Assembly (NCBI RefSeq): GCF_000308755.1
Contig: NZ_BAGF01000027.1
Coordinates: forward strand, 1-64,000
DNA: 64,000 nucleotides
Direction of reading: 5' to 3'
DNA from: Nocardia pneumoniae NBRC 100136
Lineage (GTDB): Bacteria > Actinomycetota > Actinomycetes > Mycobacteriales > Mycobacteriaceae
In this document: positions 1-9,558 of the stretch, in pieces
Layout: the number at the start of each line of letters is the position of its first letter
Numbering within the stretch: position 1 is the stretch's first letter
Notes under the pieces: generated by a model
Seen by the model: the letters and a program-made list of their open reading frames with translations, nothing else
Told to the model about the DNA's origin: nothing
Database searches by the model: none
Translations under genes and position numbers: made by a program

Positions 1-114
1 CCGGTCCGGGCGGACACGGCGTTCGGAGGCGGGGCGGTCGGGGCGCGGGTGATGCCCCGGCCGGGATTCGGGCGTGGGCTGATCGGTCGGACCGGCGTCG
101 GTGCTCGACGTCAT
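1..114 (-). CDS. N-terminal fragment of an unidentified protein
   Basis: Only the first 38 codons lie in the window; the gene runs off the left edge. The ATG at 114 has an AGGAG ribosome binding site about 7 nt upstream, which supports the start. The visible residues are rich in Pro, Arg, Asp and Ser, with no signal peptide or hydrophobic segment, so this is probably a disordered N-terminus. I cannot name a family. It is transcribed away from the SnoaL-like gene at 547. Confidence 0.5.
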   Translation of the reverse strand, partial: MTSSTDAGPTDQPTPESRPGHHPRPDRPASERRVRPDR

Positions 115-508
115 GGGGTCGCTCCTGCGGGGTGGGTGGTACATCCTGCTGAGGGCGTGAGGGGCTGACTCACGCCTGCGGTGTCAGCGGGCCGAGGAAG
201 TCGGGGGATCGCCGGGGAACCGGGATCGGGCGCCGCTGAGCTACCGGAGGGAACCGGGCAGACAGCAGGCGCTGCAGACGCGCTTGTAATCGACGTGGCG
301 ACGTGCCACCAGTCGTACTCCCGAAGCGCGCATGCGGCCTATTGTGCCACGTCAGCGAGGGCCTTCCGACCCCCATGGCAGCATTTTCCGCGATATGGCG
401 GGAAATCCCCTGGACGCCCGACCTCATTTGTGACGGCAGTCATAGTTCGCGGCCGCGGCGCGGCGCGTGATACGTCCGGTTCGTTCGCTGTGACGCCACG
501 CACGCCGC
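115..508. other. Intergenic region, no gene recognised
   Basis: About 390 bases between a leftward gene start and the promoter of the SnoaL-like gene. The short open frames here look like GC-driven artefacts: no ribosome binding sites and no recognisable protein. The interpretable element is the MerR-type promoter that begins at 509. Confidence 0.5.
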
Positions 509-539
509 TTGACCTCGAGTCAGGTCGAGGTAGCAGGCT
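509..539 (+). promoter_or_regulatory. MerR-type hyperspaced promoter and operator
   Basis: A -35 TTGACC (509-514) and a -10-like CAGGCT (534-539) are separated by 19 bp. The spacer region holds a perfect 7+7 dyad, ACCTCGA-6-TCGAGGT (512-531). Dyad plus overlong spacer is the signature of promoters activated by MerR-family regulators through DNA distortion. The -10 ends only 7 nt before the ATG at 547, so the transcript is probably leaderless. No merR gene is adjacent, so the regulator would act in trans. Confidence 0.6.
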
Positions 540-546
540 GTGCGCC

Positions 547-954
547 ATGAGTACCACAGCTGTCGACACCGCCGCCGAGATCGAAGCCATTCGCGCGGTG
601 GTCGCCGCCGTCGAACACGCCCAGCACAACGAGCTCGTCGACGAGTTCGTCGCCCTGTTCCGCGAAGACGCCATCTGGACCACTGGGCACGGCAAGCGGC
701 TCTTCGGCCGCGCCGCCATCGCCGAGTTCACCGCCGAGGTGCTGCCTGGCGCCACCGCGCACGGCAAGGCGAGCTACGAGGTCGAGCACGTCCTGTTCAT
801 CCGGCCCGACGTCGCCGCTGTCAAGGTGCGCCAGCGCTACTTCACCAACGATGGCGCCCTGGACAGCGAAGGCAGCCCGATGTACGTGATGTCCAAGGAA
901 GACGGTCGCTGGCTGCTCACCGCCAACCAGAACACCCCGGTCGTGACGGACTGA
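547..954 (+). CDS. SnoaL-like (SgcJ/EcaC-type) NTF2-fold protein
   Basis: A 135-residue protein with the pattern of NTF2-fold SgcJ/EcaC proteins: an N-terminal helix (AEIEAIRAVVAAVEHAQ), an FREDAIW strand, then curved-sheet segments ending in a GRWLLTANQNTP motif. Family members are small cytosolic enzymes or ligand-binding proteins, often of unknown substrate. The start at 547 fits the leaderless MerR-type promoter just upstream and has no ribosome binding site. Upstream in-frame sequence looks non-coding. Substrate unknown; control by a trans-acting MerR activator suggests a stress- or drug-responsive role (inference). Confidence 0.75.
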   Translation: MSTTAVDTAAEIEAIRAVVAAVEHAQHNELVDEFVALFREDAIWTTGHGKRLFGRAAIAEFTAEVLPGATAHGKASYEVEHVLFIRPDVAAVKVRQRYFTNDGALDSEGSPMYVMSKEDGRWLLTANQNTPVVTD

Positions 955-1176
955 GCCGGTCGCGCCGGACCGCGATGTGATCGGCGCGGTCTGGCCGTCG
1001 ATCCGCCAGAGCGGCTCGGGCGACCTGCGCCGACAGGGCGCGAACGGTCGCAGCCGGACAAGCTGTCCTCGCGCCACCGGCTCGCCGGAGGTGCCGATCC
1101 CGTGGCGAGGTGTTGTCCCGCGGCCGACCGGTGTCCCGGATGCCGGGGCCGACGCTACGACGTTCACACTGGATGA

Positions 1177-2385
1177 GTGAGTTCTTCCGCCACCGCGCCC
1201 CGCAGCGCCACCGCCTCCGCGCCCTTGCTGCGCGATTTCGGAGGGGGACCGTTCGGGGTGTACGTGCACGTGCCGTTCTGCGCCACACGGTGCGGATACT
1301 GCGACTTCAACACCTACACGGCGGGGGAGCTCGGCACGTCCGCGTCGCCGCAGTCGTGGTTGGAGGCGTTGCGCGCAGAGCTGGCGACCGCGGCGCGGGA
1401 ATTCGCGGCATTGCCGAGCGCCACACCCGAGGTGTCCACCGTGTTCGTCGGCGGAGGCACGCCCTCGCTGCTGGGCGGCGACGGGCTGGCCGCGGTATTG
1501 GACGCCGTCCGCGGCGAGTTCACCCTCGCCGCGGACGCCGAGGTCACCACGGAGTCCAATCCCGAGTCCACGTCACCGGAATTCTTCGAGCGCATCCGCG
1601 CGGCCGGGTTCACCCGGGTGTCGCTGGGCATGCAGTCCGCCGCGGCGCACGTGCTGAAGGTGCTCGACCGCACGCACACCCCGGGTCGTGCGGTGGCCGC
1701 CGCGCGGGAGGCGCGCGCCGCCGGATTCGAGCACGTCAATCTCGACCTGATCTACGGGACGCCGGGTGAGCGCGACGCCGATCTCGACGCCAGTCTGGAC
1801 GCGGTGCTCGGCGCGGGTGTCGACCACGTCTCGGCCTACTCGCTCATCGTGGAGGACGGTACCGCGCTGGCCCGGCGGGTGCGTCGCGGCGAACTGCCCG
1901 CACCCGACGACGACGTGCTCGCCGCGCGCTACGAACGCATCGACACGAGGCTGCGCGCGGCCGGACTCGAGTGGTACGAGGTGTCGAACTGGGCGGCGAA
2001 CGCCGACGCGATCTGCCGGCACAACATCGGCTACTGGAATGGCGGCGACTGGCTCGGCGCGGGGCCGGGTGCGCACAGTCATGTCGGGGGAGTGCGCTGG
2101 TGGAACGTGAAGCACCCGGCACGGTACGCCGATCGGGTCGGCGACGGCGGCTTGCCCGCGGCGGGCTCGGAAGCACTCACCGACGACGAGCGGTACACCG
2201 AGCGGATCATGCTCGCGGTTCGCCTGCGTACCGGCCTGCCCCTAGCCGAGCTGGCCCCTGACGCTACCCCCGCCGTCGACCGCGTGATAGCCGACGGTCT
2301 CGCTGTTCGCACGGACGACCGTCTCGTGCTCACCGACCGAGGCCGCCTCCTCGCCGACGGCGTCGTCCGCGACTTGCTCGCCTGA
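1177..2385 (+). CDS. hemW: HemW-type radical SAM heme chaperone
   Basis: 402 residues, GTG start. The radical SAM cluster motif CxxxCxxC is at Cys35, Cys39 and Cys42 (CATRCGYCDF), after the typical YVHVPFC strand. The GGGTPS motif, the NIGYWNGGDWLGAGPGAHS motif and a C-terminal HemN-like domain follow. This is the HemW pattern (formerly called HemN), a heme-binding chaperone and paralogue of oxygen-independent coproporphyrinogen oxidase. It corresponds to the hemN gene near hrcA in mycobacteria. Length is normal for actinobacterial HemW. The start is uncertain by a few codons because no strong ribosome binding site is visible. Confidence 0.92.
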   Translation: MSSSATAPRSATASAPLLRDFGGGPFGVYVHVPFCATRCGYCDFNTYTAGELGTSASPQSWLEALRAELATAAREFAALPSATPEVSTVFVGGGTPSLLGGDGLAAVLDAVRGEFTLAADAEVTTESNPESTSPEFFERIRAAGFTRVSLGMQSAAAHVLKVLDRTHTPGRAVAAAREARAAGFEHVNLDLIYGTPGERDADLDASLDAVLGAGVDHVSAYSLIVEDGTALARRVRRGELPAPDDDVLAARYERIDTRLRAAGLEWYEVSNWAANADAICRHNIGYWNGGDWLGAGPGAHSHVGGVRWWNVKHPARYADRVGDGGLPAAGSEALTDDERYTERIMLAVRLRTGLPLAELAPDATPAVDRVIADGLAVRTDDRLVLTDRGRLLADGVVRDLLA

Positions 2386-2891
2386 ACAGCGTCAGCGTCC
2401 GGCACTTCGTCCTACTCCCGCCGTCCGCGACTGATTCCGGGTTCGCCCGATCCGACACGCCGGTGCTGACCGGAACATCGCAGCCATCCCATGGCGAGAG
2501 AGGACCTTGTCCAAGGCTATTCGTGACGCTGATCACTGGGCGATCGCCGATTCAGCGGCCGGCCACCTCACGGCGAGCCGATCATCGCGGTGAACCTCGG
2601 AACACCCACGGGAGCAGCGGGTTTCGGACGGCCGGGTGGCTGGCGGCAGGCCGACCGGGCGGATGGCCGTCCGCGACGACGTCTTCCTTTTGCGCCGAGG
2701 GCAACTGGGCAGCGGGCCACGTCAGGCGTCCGCATTGGGAACTCGCACAAGCGATATGGCGTGGGCTGGTGCTCCATGCGGGCGCGGTCCGACCCCGGGT
2801 CGGCGATTCGGGGATTCGGCGAACTCCGCGTCCGGTTTCTACCCGCGGCGGCGATCGGCCACGTAGGCTGCGACCAACCCCAAGGAGACTC
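2386..2891. other. Intergenic region, no gene recognised
   Basis: About 500 bases between hemW and a small gene. Overlapping open frames exist on both strands, but none has a ribosome binding site or family resemblance. The last bases carry the AAGGAG site for the gene at 2892. Confidence 0.5.
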
Positions 2892-3107
2892 ATGGCGTCG
2901 GCACGACACATCACTCTTATCCATGAACCGGGCGAGTTCGCCGAAGCGCGGGCCGCCGAGAAAGCGGAGAACGCGCGGCAGTGCGCAGTCGCCGCCCGCA
3001 CCGTAGCCAGCTACTCGGAGGACGCCGCCGATTGCCAGTCGTTACTGGCGATGCTCGGCCTGGACGCCCTCGCGGGCAAGCAGGTCAGAGCCGCGAATCG
3101 CGGCTGA
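2892..3107 (+). CDS. Small hypothetical protein, 71 residues
   Basis: The ATG follows a strong AAGGAG site at 6 nt spacing, so this short frame is likely expressed even though a longer upstream frame is open. The product is hydrophilic and helical. A central Ala/Glu/Lys-rich stretch (EARAAEKAENARQCAVAARTV) looks amphipathic, and two cysteines are present. No domain recognised. It ends 4 nt before the stop of the convergent AraC gene. Confidence 0.6.
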   Translation: MASARHITLIHEPGEFAEARAAEKAENARQCAVAARTVASYSEDAADCQSLLAMLGLDALAGKQVRAANRG

Positions 3108-3111
3108 CTCA

Positions 3112-4073
3112 CTACGGCTCCCGCACCGGCGCGACCCTGCGCCATTCCCGCGGCGAGAGTCCGTAGGCGGCGCGAAAGCGCCGCGCGAAGTGGGACGGAT
3201 CCCGAAAACCCCAACGTCGAGCGATCATCGCGATCGTCCGATGCCGGTGCTCCGGCTTGGTCAGATCGGCGCGCACCTGTTCCAGCCGCTGACTGATGAT
3301 CCACTGCTCGAGGCTGTACTCCGCGTTCGCGCAGATCTTGTACAACTGCCGGACCGACATGTTGTGCGCCTTGGCGATCTGTTCCGCGCCCAGGTCGGGG
3401 TCGGCCAGGTTGCGCCGCACGTAGGCCGGATCCGCGACAGCAGGATGTCCGACGGGATGACGGCGGCGTTGCTGTCGTCGCTGCCCGCCGACAACAGCAG
3501 GCCCCGGATCAATTCGATACTGGCGCAGCCGGACAGGGCGGCCGCCGGGTCGGCGCTGAGCGCGTCGGCGTCGGTGGTCAGCTGCACGATGTGGCTGGCC
3601 ACCAGCCGATAGTGCGGGCTGTCCTGCACTCGGGGCGCGGCCTGGCTGATCAGATCGGCGGGCAAGCCGAGTTGATCGAGCGGCACGTGCAGGCAGGTGG
3701 ACGCGCCGTCGCCGTGCCAGCTGAAGTCGTAAGGCGCGTTCAGGTCCATCACGTGGAGTTCGCCGGGCCGCACCACCCGTTGGACGCCGCCCTGCTCGTA
3801 TCGTCCGTCACCCGCCTGCTGCACGGCCACCGCCAGTACCGGCGCGGGTGACGTGCGCACCTGCTTCGGCGTGCGGATGAGCTGGATTCCCGAGGTGCGG
3901 GCACGGAAGACGCTCGCCTCCCCGAACTGCCAGACATCGAATGTGGCGTGCACACGCTCTTCGGGCCCGTCCAGGACGACGTGCGACGGTACCGACGCCT
4001 CCTGCATGGCCGCGGACACCGCGTCCACCCGCTCGTGCGGCGCGATGGTGTCCGAATTGAACACGACCGTCAT
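3112..4073 (-). pseudogene. AraC-family regulator split by a one-base frameshift
   Basis: Two overlapping minus-strand frames make one AraC regulator. The N-terminal part (from ATG 4073, with GGAGG upstream) has an AraC-like ligand-binding pattern (TSGIQLIRTP, GELHVMDLNAPYDFSW) and runs to DILLSRI. The C-terminal part holds a complete two-helix-turn-helix AraC domain (LGAEQIAKAHNMSVRQLYKIC ... GFRDPSHFARRFRAAYGLSPREWR) ending at 3112. Inserting one C at about 3426-3428 on the plus strand restores a continuous protein reading RIRAYVRRNLADPDL. This may be a genuine recent loss or a sequencing error in a GC run. It lies divergent to the hydrolase pair at 4248 and 5097, its likely targets. Confidence 0.8.
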
Positions 4074-4247
4074 GACAGCCTCCGTCGCAATTGGGACAGA
4101 CTCGGCAATCCTCGCACGAGCTCGGCCGATCGGGCCGTGCATTGTGAGCCGAGGATCGTGCACGGACAGTCATTTTTCCGGCCGCCGCCCGTCCTACGCT
4201 GTCGAACGGTGATCGACAGGGGTCGATTCCCGTTCGCCGCAGGAGGC

Positions 4248-5063
4248 ATGGTGACGCGACCACGTCCGGTGGTATTCATTCATGGGCTGTGGATGCACAG
4301 CAGTAGCTGGGCGCCGTGGGTCGAGCTGTTCGACAGCCTGGGATACCGGGCATCGGCGCCGGGATGGCCCGGCGACGGCGACACGCCCGAGGCCACCAGG
4401 AAGGATCCCGCGGCGCTGAACAATCGCGGCATCGCCGAGGTCACCGATCACTACGCGGAGTTCATCGCCACGCTGCCGATGCCGCCGGTGGTCATCGGGC
4501 ACTCCTTCGGCGGACTGATCGCGCAGAAGCTGCTCGGGACCGGCTTCGCCAGCGCATGCGTGGCGATCGCGCCGGCGCAGTTCAAAGGGGTGTTGACGCT
4601 GCCGCCGGTGCAGCTGCGCAACGCGCTGCCGGTCCTGGGCCGCCCGTGGCTGCGCACCAAGACGTGGGCGCACACGGCCGAGAGCTACCACCGCGCGTTC
4701 GCCAACGGCGTGTCCCGCGCGGAGTCCGACCAGCTGTACGCCGACTATGCGATTCCCGCCCCGGCACGTCCGCTGTTCCAGGCGGGAACCGCCAATCTCG
4801 CGCCGCGCAGCGAGGCGGCGGTGGACACCCGCAGCGAACGGGGCCCGCTGCTGATGATCGCCGGTGGCCTCGACCGCACCGTTCCGGAGGCCACCGTGCG
4901 CTCGGCCTACCGGATCCAGCGCCGCAATCCCGCGGTGACCGAGCTCGTTGTCTTCGCCGATCGGGGGCATTCCATGCCCGCCGATCACGGCTGGCGCGAG
5001 GTCGCCGACACCGCGGTGGCGTTCCTCGCCGAGCACCTCCCGCCGGTATCCGGCGAGTCGTAG
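4248..5063 (+). CDS. Alpha/beta hydrolase
   Basis: 271 residues. ATG 4248 follows an AGGAGG site; upstream in-frame codons belong to the intergenic region. The fold is clear: FIHGLWMHSSSW oxyanion strand, nucleophile elbow GHSFGG, a late Asp in GGLDRTVP and the catalytic His in DRGHSMP. Members hydrolyse esters, amides or lactones in the cytosol; the substrate cannot be read from sequence. Divergent from the AraC gene and 33 nt upstream of a second hydrolase, so probably one AraC-controlled operon. Confidence 0.85.
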   Translation: MVTRPRPVVFIHGLWMHSSSWAPWVELFDSLGYRASAPGWPGDGDTPEATRKDPAALNNRGIAEVTDHYAEFIATLPMPPVVIGHSFGGLIAQKLLGTGFASACVAIAPAQFKGVLTLPPVQLRNALPVLGRPWLRTKTWAHTAESYHRAFANGVSRAESDQLYADYAIPAPARPLFQAGTANLAPRSEAAVDTRSERGPLLMIAGGLDRTVPEATVRSAYRIQRRNPAVTELVVFADRGHSMPADHGWREVADTAVAFLAEHLPPVSGES

Positions 5064-5096
5064 TCCGACATCCATTCCAGATCGAAGGGAACATCC

Positions 5097-5918
5097 ATGC
5101 CGACGATCACAACCAGCGATGGCGTCGAGATCTCCTACAAGGACTGGGGTTCGGGACGTCCCGTGGTGTTCAGCCACGGCTGGCCGCTGAACGGCGACGC
5201 CTGGGACAACCAGATGAATCTGGTGGCGAGCAGAGGCTATCGTGCCATCGCGCACGATCGGCGCGGTCACGGCCGGTCCAGCCAGGTGTGGGACGGGCAC
5301 GACATGGATCACTACGCCGACGATCTCGCCGCCGTGCTCAACGAGCTGAACCTGACCGACGCCGTCCTGGTCGGGCATTCCACCGGCGGCGGCGAGGTCA
5401 CCAGGTACCTGTCGCGGCACGGTAGCTCCCGGGTAGCGAAAGCCGTGCTGGTCGGCGCGGTCCCCCCGCTGATGCTGCGGACCGACGCCAACCCCGCGGG
5501 ACTGCCCATCGATGTCTTCGACGATATTCGCGCGGGCGTCGCCGCCGACCGCTCGCAGTTCTATCAGGACCTCTCCGCACCCTTCTACGGCGCAAATCGC
5601 CCGGGATCGACTGTCTCCCAAGGCCTCCGGGATCATTTCTGGCTGATGGGCATGCAGGTCGGCCTCAAGGGCGCGCTGGACTGCGTCAAGGCGTTCTCGG
5701 AGACCGATTTCACCGCGGAGCTGCCGAGCATCGAGATCCCGATCCTGGTCGCCCACGGTGACGACGACCAGATCGTCCCGTTCGCGGCCTCGGCGGCCGA
5801 GACGGCGAAGCTGCTGCCGCAGGCCGAGCTGAAGGTGTATCCCGGCGCCCCGCACGGCCTGTGCGGAGCATACGAACAGGCATTCAACGCCGACCTGCTC
5901 GACTTCTTGAAGAACTGA
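5097..5918 (+). CDS. Alpha/beta hydrolase, non-heme chloroperoxidase/esterase type
   Basis: 273 residues, ATG start after a GAAGGGAA site. It has the hallmarks of the cofactor-free chloroperoxidase subgroup: N-terminal [40 protein letters not shown], nucleophile elbow GHSTGGGE, Asp in HGDDDQIVP and His in GAPHGL. These enzymes are esterases that can also perhydrolyse carboxylic acids; physiological substrates are mostly unknown. Likely co-transcribed with the hydrolase ending at 5063. Confidence 0.85.
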   Translation: MPTITTSDGVEISYKDWGSGRPVVFSHGWPLNGDAWDNQMNLVASRGYRAIAHDRRGHGRSSQVWDGHDMDHYADDLAAVLNELNLTDAVLVGHSTGGGEVTRYLSRHGSSRVAKAVLVGAVPPLMLRTDANPAGLPIDVFDDIRAGVAADRSQFYQDLSAPFYGANRPGSTVSQGLRDHFWLMGMQVGLKGALDCVKAFSETDFTAELPSIEIPILVAHGDDDQIVPFAASAAETAKLLPQAELKVYPGAPHGLCGAYEQAFNADLLDFLKN

Positions 5919-6216
5919 GCTGCGGAAACCCCCGATTCGGCGACGTCGCCGCGGTGACCGAAGCCGCCGTCCCGCCCTGATCGCCCCCGCCGAGCGGGAT
6001 TTGACCATCTGTCACGGTCAGGTCCCGCTCGTCTGTATTCGGCTCAGCTGGATGCGCTCGGTCGGCGGCCCGGCGACGGGCAGCCGTCACAGGCCGAGCG
6101 ATCCGGCGGTCGGCAATTAGACTGGATAAACAGACGAACCGGGAATTCGCCTGTAATGGCTGGTGGGCGCCGGTAGGTACGGCGCGACCGGAGACGAAAG
6201 CGAGGAGGTGGGGCCG

Positions 6217-7248
6217 ATGTCGAGCACCGAGGATCGGCGCTTCGAGGTCCTGCGCGCGATCGTCGCGGACTATGTCGCGACCAAGGAGCCGATCGGGTCG
6301 AAGACCTTGGTCGAGCGGCATAACCTGGGTGTTTCCAGCGCGACGGTGCGCAACGACATGGCGGTGCTCGAGGCCGAGGGGTACATCACGCAACCGCACA
6401 CGAGTTCTGGGCGCATCCCCACCGACAAGGGCTATCGGCAGTTCGTGGACCGGATCTCCGAGGTCAAGCCGCTGTCGCCCGCCGAGCGAAGGGCGATCCT
6501 GGAGTTCCTGGAATCCGGTGTCGACCTCGACGACGTGCTGCGCCGCGGTGTCCGATTGCTGGCCCAGCTGACCAGGCAGGTCGCGGTCGTGCAGTACCCG
6601 ACGGTGTCGGCGTCCACGGTCCGGCACATCGAGGTGGTCGCGCTCAATCCGGCACGGCTGCTGCTGGTGGTGATCACCGACACCGGCCGCGTCGACCAGC
6701 GCCTGGTTGACCTCGGCGCGGTGATCGACGACGAGGATCTGGCCGCGCTGCGCGGCATGCTCGGCGGCGCGATGGACGGCAAGCGGCTGGCCGCGGCCTC
6801 GGCGGCGGTCGCGGAACTGCCCGAGCACGCGCCGGTGCGCCTGCGTGACGTGCTGATCCGGGTGTCCACGGTGCTGGTGGAGACGCTGGTCGAGCATCCG
6901 GAGGAACGCCTGGTGCTCGGCGGCACCGCCAACCTCACTCGCAATGCCGCCGACTTCGGCTTCCCCGGCTCGCTGCGCGCGGTGCTGGAGGCGCTGGAGG
7001 AGCAGGTGATCGTGCTCAAGCTGCTCGCCGCGGCCCAGCAGCCGGGGCGGGTTACCGTGCGGATCGGCGAGGAGACGCAGGTCGAGCAGATGCGCGGCAC
7101 GTCGGTGGTGTCGACCGGCTATGGCGCGGCGGGCGCGGTGCTCGGCGGAATGGGCGTCCTCGGACCGACCCGGATGGATTACCCAGGGACGATCGCCTCG
7201 GTAGCGGCTGTCGCCCGGTATATCGGCGAGGTACTGGCCGAACGCTGA
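6217..7248 (+). CDS. hrcA: Heat-inducible transcription repressor HrcA
   Basis: 343 residues, the usual actinobacterial length. The ATG at 6217 follows GAGGAGG. The N-terminal winged helix ([20 protein letters not shown] ... [20 protein letters not shown]) and the [13 protein letters not shown] signature of HrcA are present. The central GAF-like dimerisation region and C-terminal [20 protein letters not shown] motif are intact. HrcA represses chaperonin genes by binding CIRCE operators. I found no CIRCE element upstream of hrcA itself. dnaJ2 follows 151 nt downstream. Confidence 0.95.
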   Translation: MSSTEDRRFEVLRAIVADYVATKEPIGSKTLVERHNLGVSSATVRNDMAVLEAEGYITQPHTSSGRIPTDKGYRQFVDRISEVKPLSPAERRAILEFLESGVDLDDVLRRGVRLLAQLTRQVAVVQYPTVSASTVRHIEVVALNPARLLLVVITDTGRVDQRLVDLGAVIDDEDLAALRGMLGGAMDGKRLAAASAAVAELPEHAPVRLRDVLIRVSTVLVETLVEHPEERLVLGGTANLTRNAADFGFPGSLRAVLEALEEQVIVLKLLAAAQQPGRVTVRIGEETQVEQMRGTSVVSTGYGAAGAVLGGMGVLGPTRMDYPGTIASVAAVARYIGEVLAER

Positions 7249-7301
7249 CGTGACACCGGCCACCCACGCCACTGCTACGCTCGACCTTTCGGCCGGATAA
7301 A

Positions 7302-7322
7302 GTTGAGTGCACAAGACTAATG
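7302..7322. promoter_or_regulatory. HAIR-like (HspR-type) inverted repeat upstream of dnaJ2
   Basis: GTTGAGT-7-ACTAATG matches 11 of 14 positions of the HAIR element bound by the heat-shock repressor HspR (CTTGAGT-N7-ACTCAAG). It lies in the 151-nt hrcA-dnaJ2 gap, 78 nt before the dnaJ2 start. If real, dnaJ2 would answer to HspR while its neighbour encodes HrcA. The right half is degenerate, so this is only a candidate. Confidence 0.4.
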
Positions 7323-7399
7323 CTGTTGTCGGCGCGCGGTGAACGTGTGCGCGGGCACCGGCGGCACTGTCGAAAACGACCAAGGACTAGAGAACTCAA

Positions 7400-8554
7400 G
7401 TGGCACGGGACTACTACGGACTGCTCGGCGTCGCGAAGAACGCGACCGACCAGGAACTCAAGCGGGCATACCGCAAGCTGGCGCGTGAGCTCCACCCCGA
7501 CGTCAACCCCGACGAGGCGGCGCAGGCCAAGTTCAAGGAAGTGTCGACCGCCTACGAGGTGCTGTCGGATCCGGAGAAGCGGCGCATCGTCGACATGGGC
7601 GGTGACCCGCTGGAATCCGCCGCTGCCGGTGGCGCCGGCTTCAACGGCGCCGGCTTCGGTGGGCTCGGCGACGTGTTCGAGGCGTTCTTCGGCGGCATGA
7701 GCGGATCGACCAGCACGCGCAAGCCGCGCGGCCGTGTCCAGCCGGGCGCCGACTCGCTGATCCGCACCCGGCTGAGCCTGGCCGAGTGCGCCGTCGGCGT
7801 GACCAAGCACCTGACCGTGGACACCGCGATCCTGTGCGACCTGTGCCAGGGCTCGGGCACGAACGGCAAATCCAAGCCGGTGCGCTGTGAAACCTGTGGC
7901 GGCGCGGGCGAAGTCCAGTCCGTGCAGCGTTCCTTCCTCGGCCAGGTGCTGACCTCGCGTCCCTGCCCGACCTGCCGCGGCGCCGGTGAGACCATCCCGG
8001 ATCCCTGCCAGAAGTGCGGCGGTGACGGCCGGGTGCGGGCGCGCAGGGAGATCGCCGCGCCGATTCCCGCGGGCGTCGCCAACGGCATGCGGGTGCGGCT
8101 GGCCGCGCAGGGCGAGGTCGGTCCCGGTGGCGGCCACGCGGGTGACCTGTACGTCGAGATCGTGGAGCAGCCGCACGACGTGTTCGTGCGTGACGGTGAC
8201 GACCTGCACTGCACCATCCGGGTGCCGATGGTCGACGCGGCGCTGGGCACCACCGTCGTGATCGACACCATCCTGGACGGGCCGACCGAGCTGACCATTC
8301 CGGCGGGCACGCAGCCAGGGGAGATCTCCGTGCTGCGCGGGCACGGCATGCCCCGCCTGCGTTCGGGCGCGCGCGGTGATCTGCTCGCGCACCTGGACAT
8401 CGTGATCCCGGCCAAGCTGGACGGCAAGCAGACCGAGTTGCTGCGCAAGTTCAAGGGGATGCGCGATCGTGAGCGCGCCGAGGTGATGTCGGCGCAGTCG
8501 GAGCACAACAGCGGGTTGTTCGCGCGGCTGCGCGCGTCGTTCAGCGGGCGCTAG
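7400..8554 (+). CDS. dnaJ2: Chaperone DnaJ2 (Hsp40)
   Basis: 384 residues, GTG start. A J-domain with HPD at residues 32-34 is followed by a Gly/Phe-rich linker. The four zinc-finger repeats are [24 protein letters not shown] and CQKCGGDG, and two C-terminal beta-domains follow. It is a full-length type I DnaJ that delivers clients to DnaK and stimulates its ATPase. Position next to hrcA and rsmE matches dnaJ2 of mycobacteria. Its stop codon directly abuts the rsmE start, so the two are co-transcribed. Confidence 0.95.
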   Translation: MARDYYGLLGVAKNATDQELKRAYRKLARELHPDVNPDEAAQAKFKEVSTAYEVLSDPEKRRIVDMGGDPLESAAAGGAGFNGAGFGGLGDVFEAFFGGMSGSTSTRKPRGRVQPGADSLIRTRLSLAECAVGVTKHLTVDTAILCDLCQGSGTNGKSKPVRCETCGGAGEVQSVQRSFLGQVLTSRPCPTCRGAGETIPDPCQKCGGDGRVRARREIAAPIPAGVANGMRVRLAAQGEVGPGGGHAGDLYVEIVEQPHDVFVRDGDDLHCTIRVPMVDAALGTTVVIDTILDGPTELTIPAGTQPGEISVLRGHGMPRLRSGARGDLLAHLDIVIPAKLDGKQTELLRKFKGMRDRERAEVMSAQSEHNSGLFARLRASFSGR

Positions 8555-9295
8555 GTGGCCGCGACCGTCTTCTACCTCGACGAGGTGCCCGAGCCGGGCG
8601 CGATCGCGGTGCTCGACGGCCCGGAAGGCAGGCATGCCGCCACCGTGCGCCGCATCCGGGTCGGCGAGCCGATCACGCTCTCCGACGGCCGAGGGGTGCT
8701 CGCCGAGTCGGAAGTCGTCGCGGCGCAACGCGAACGGCTCGAGTTGACGGTGCGCAACCGGGTGCTGGCGGCCCGACCGGCGCCGTTGGTGACCGTTGTC
8801 CAGGCATTGCCCAAATCCGACCGTTCGGAGCTCGCGGTAGAGCTGATGACCGAAGCGGGCGCGGACGCCGTCATCCCGTGGCAGGCGGCGCGGTGTGTCG
8901 CCAACTGGGAAGGGAAGGCGGGCAAGGCGGTCGACAAGTGGCGCGCCGCGGCCCGCTCGGCCGCCCGCCAATCCCGCCGCGCCTACATCCCCGAGGTCGC
9001 CGATCTGCATCGCACCAAGGACCTGCTCGAGCTGGTCCGGAAGGCGAAGGCGGACGGCGCGATCGTGGCGGCGCTGCACGAATCCGGCGCCGCCCGCTTC
9101 ACCGAGCTGCCCTTCGCCGACGCCGCCGAAATCATCCTCGTGGTCGGTCCGGAAGGCGGGCTCGACGATGCGGAGCTCACCGCGTTGTCCGCGGCGGGCG
9201 CCGACGTAACCTTGCTCGGCCCAACGGTTCTGCGCACGTCCACTGCCGCCGCGGTCGCCCTCGGCGCCCTGGGCGCTCTGACCCCACGCTGGTGA
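8555..9295 (+). CDS. rsmE: 16S rRNA m3U1498 methyltransferase RsmE
   Basis: 246 residues, GTG start immediately after the dnaJ2 stop. An N-terminal PUA-like domain (GPEGRHAATVRRIRVGEP) precedes a SPOUT methyltransferase domain. The SPOUT knot motifs are VVGPEGGLDDAE and LGPTVLRTSTA. RsmE methylates N3 of U1498 in 16S rRNA using SAM. Its position after dnaJ2 is conserved in actinobacteria. Confidence 0.95.
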   Translation: MAATVFYLDEVPEPGAIAVLDGPEGRHAATVRRIRVGEPITLSDGRGVLAESEVVAAQRERLELTVRNRVLAARPAPLVTVVQALPKSDRSELAVELMTEAGADAVIPWQAARCVANWEGKAGKAVDKWRAAARSAARQSRRAYIPEVADLHRTKDLLELVRKAKADGAIVAALHESGAARFTELPFADAAEIILVVGPEGGLDDAELTALSAAGADVTLLGPTVLRTSTAAAVALGALGALTPRW

Positions 9296-9558
9296 CATCC
9301 CTGACGAGCCGCCTGGCCTTCCCCCCGCCTGATCGCGTGTCCGGCCCCGGATGCCATCCCGTTCAGGCGTACCTGCGCTGCTTGCCCGTGTGATCAGCCT
9401 CCGCCGAGTGCCTTGTGTGCACGACCGGCATCGCTCGGGCGAAGCGCTCGGCGCGGGCGGTGTCGACTTCTTGCGGCGATCGAAGCCGGGGGTCGGTCGG
9501 GCGAACGGCTACGGCGACGCAGCTGTCCGGTGTTCGGTCAGCTCTTGATCGGCGGTGC

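Noticed and set aside
5919..6216. Search for a CIRCE element in front of hrcA
   Set aside because: No TTAGCACTC-N9-GAGTGCTAA-like repeat found; HrcA autoregulation is not supported here.
7052..9298. A 748-codon open frame on the minus strand opposite dnaJ2 and rsmE
   Set aside because: Antisense to two unmistakable genes, with no domain or ribosome binding site. Long antisense frames are common in such GC-rich DNA. The same applies to 4194-6008, 5884-7383, 11891-13420, 27026-28456, 35527-37620 and 54134-55636.
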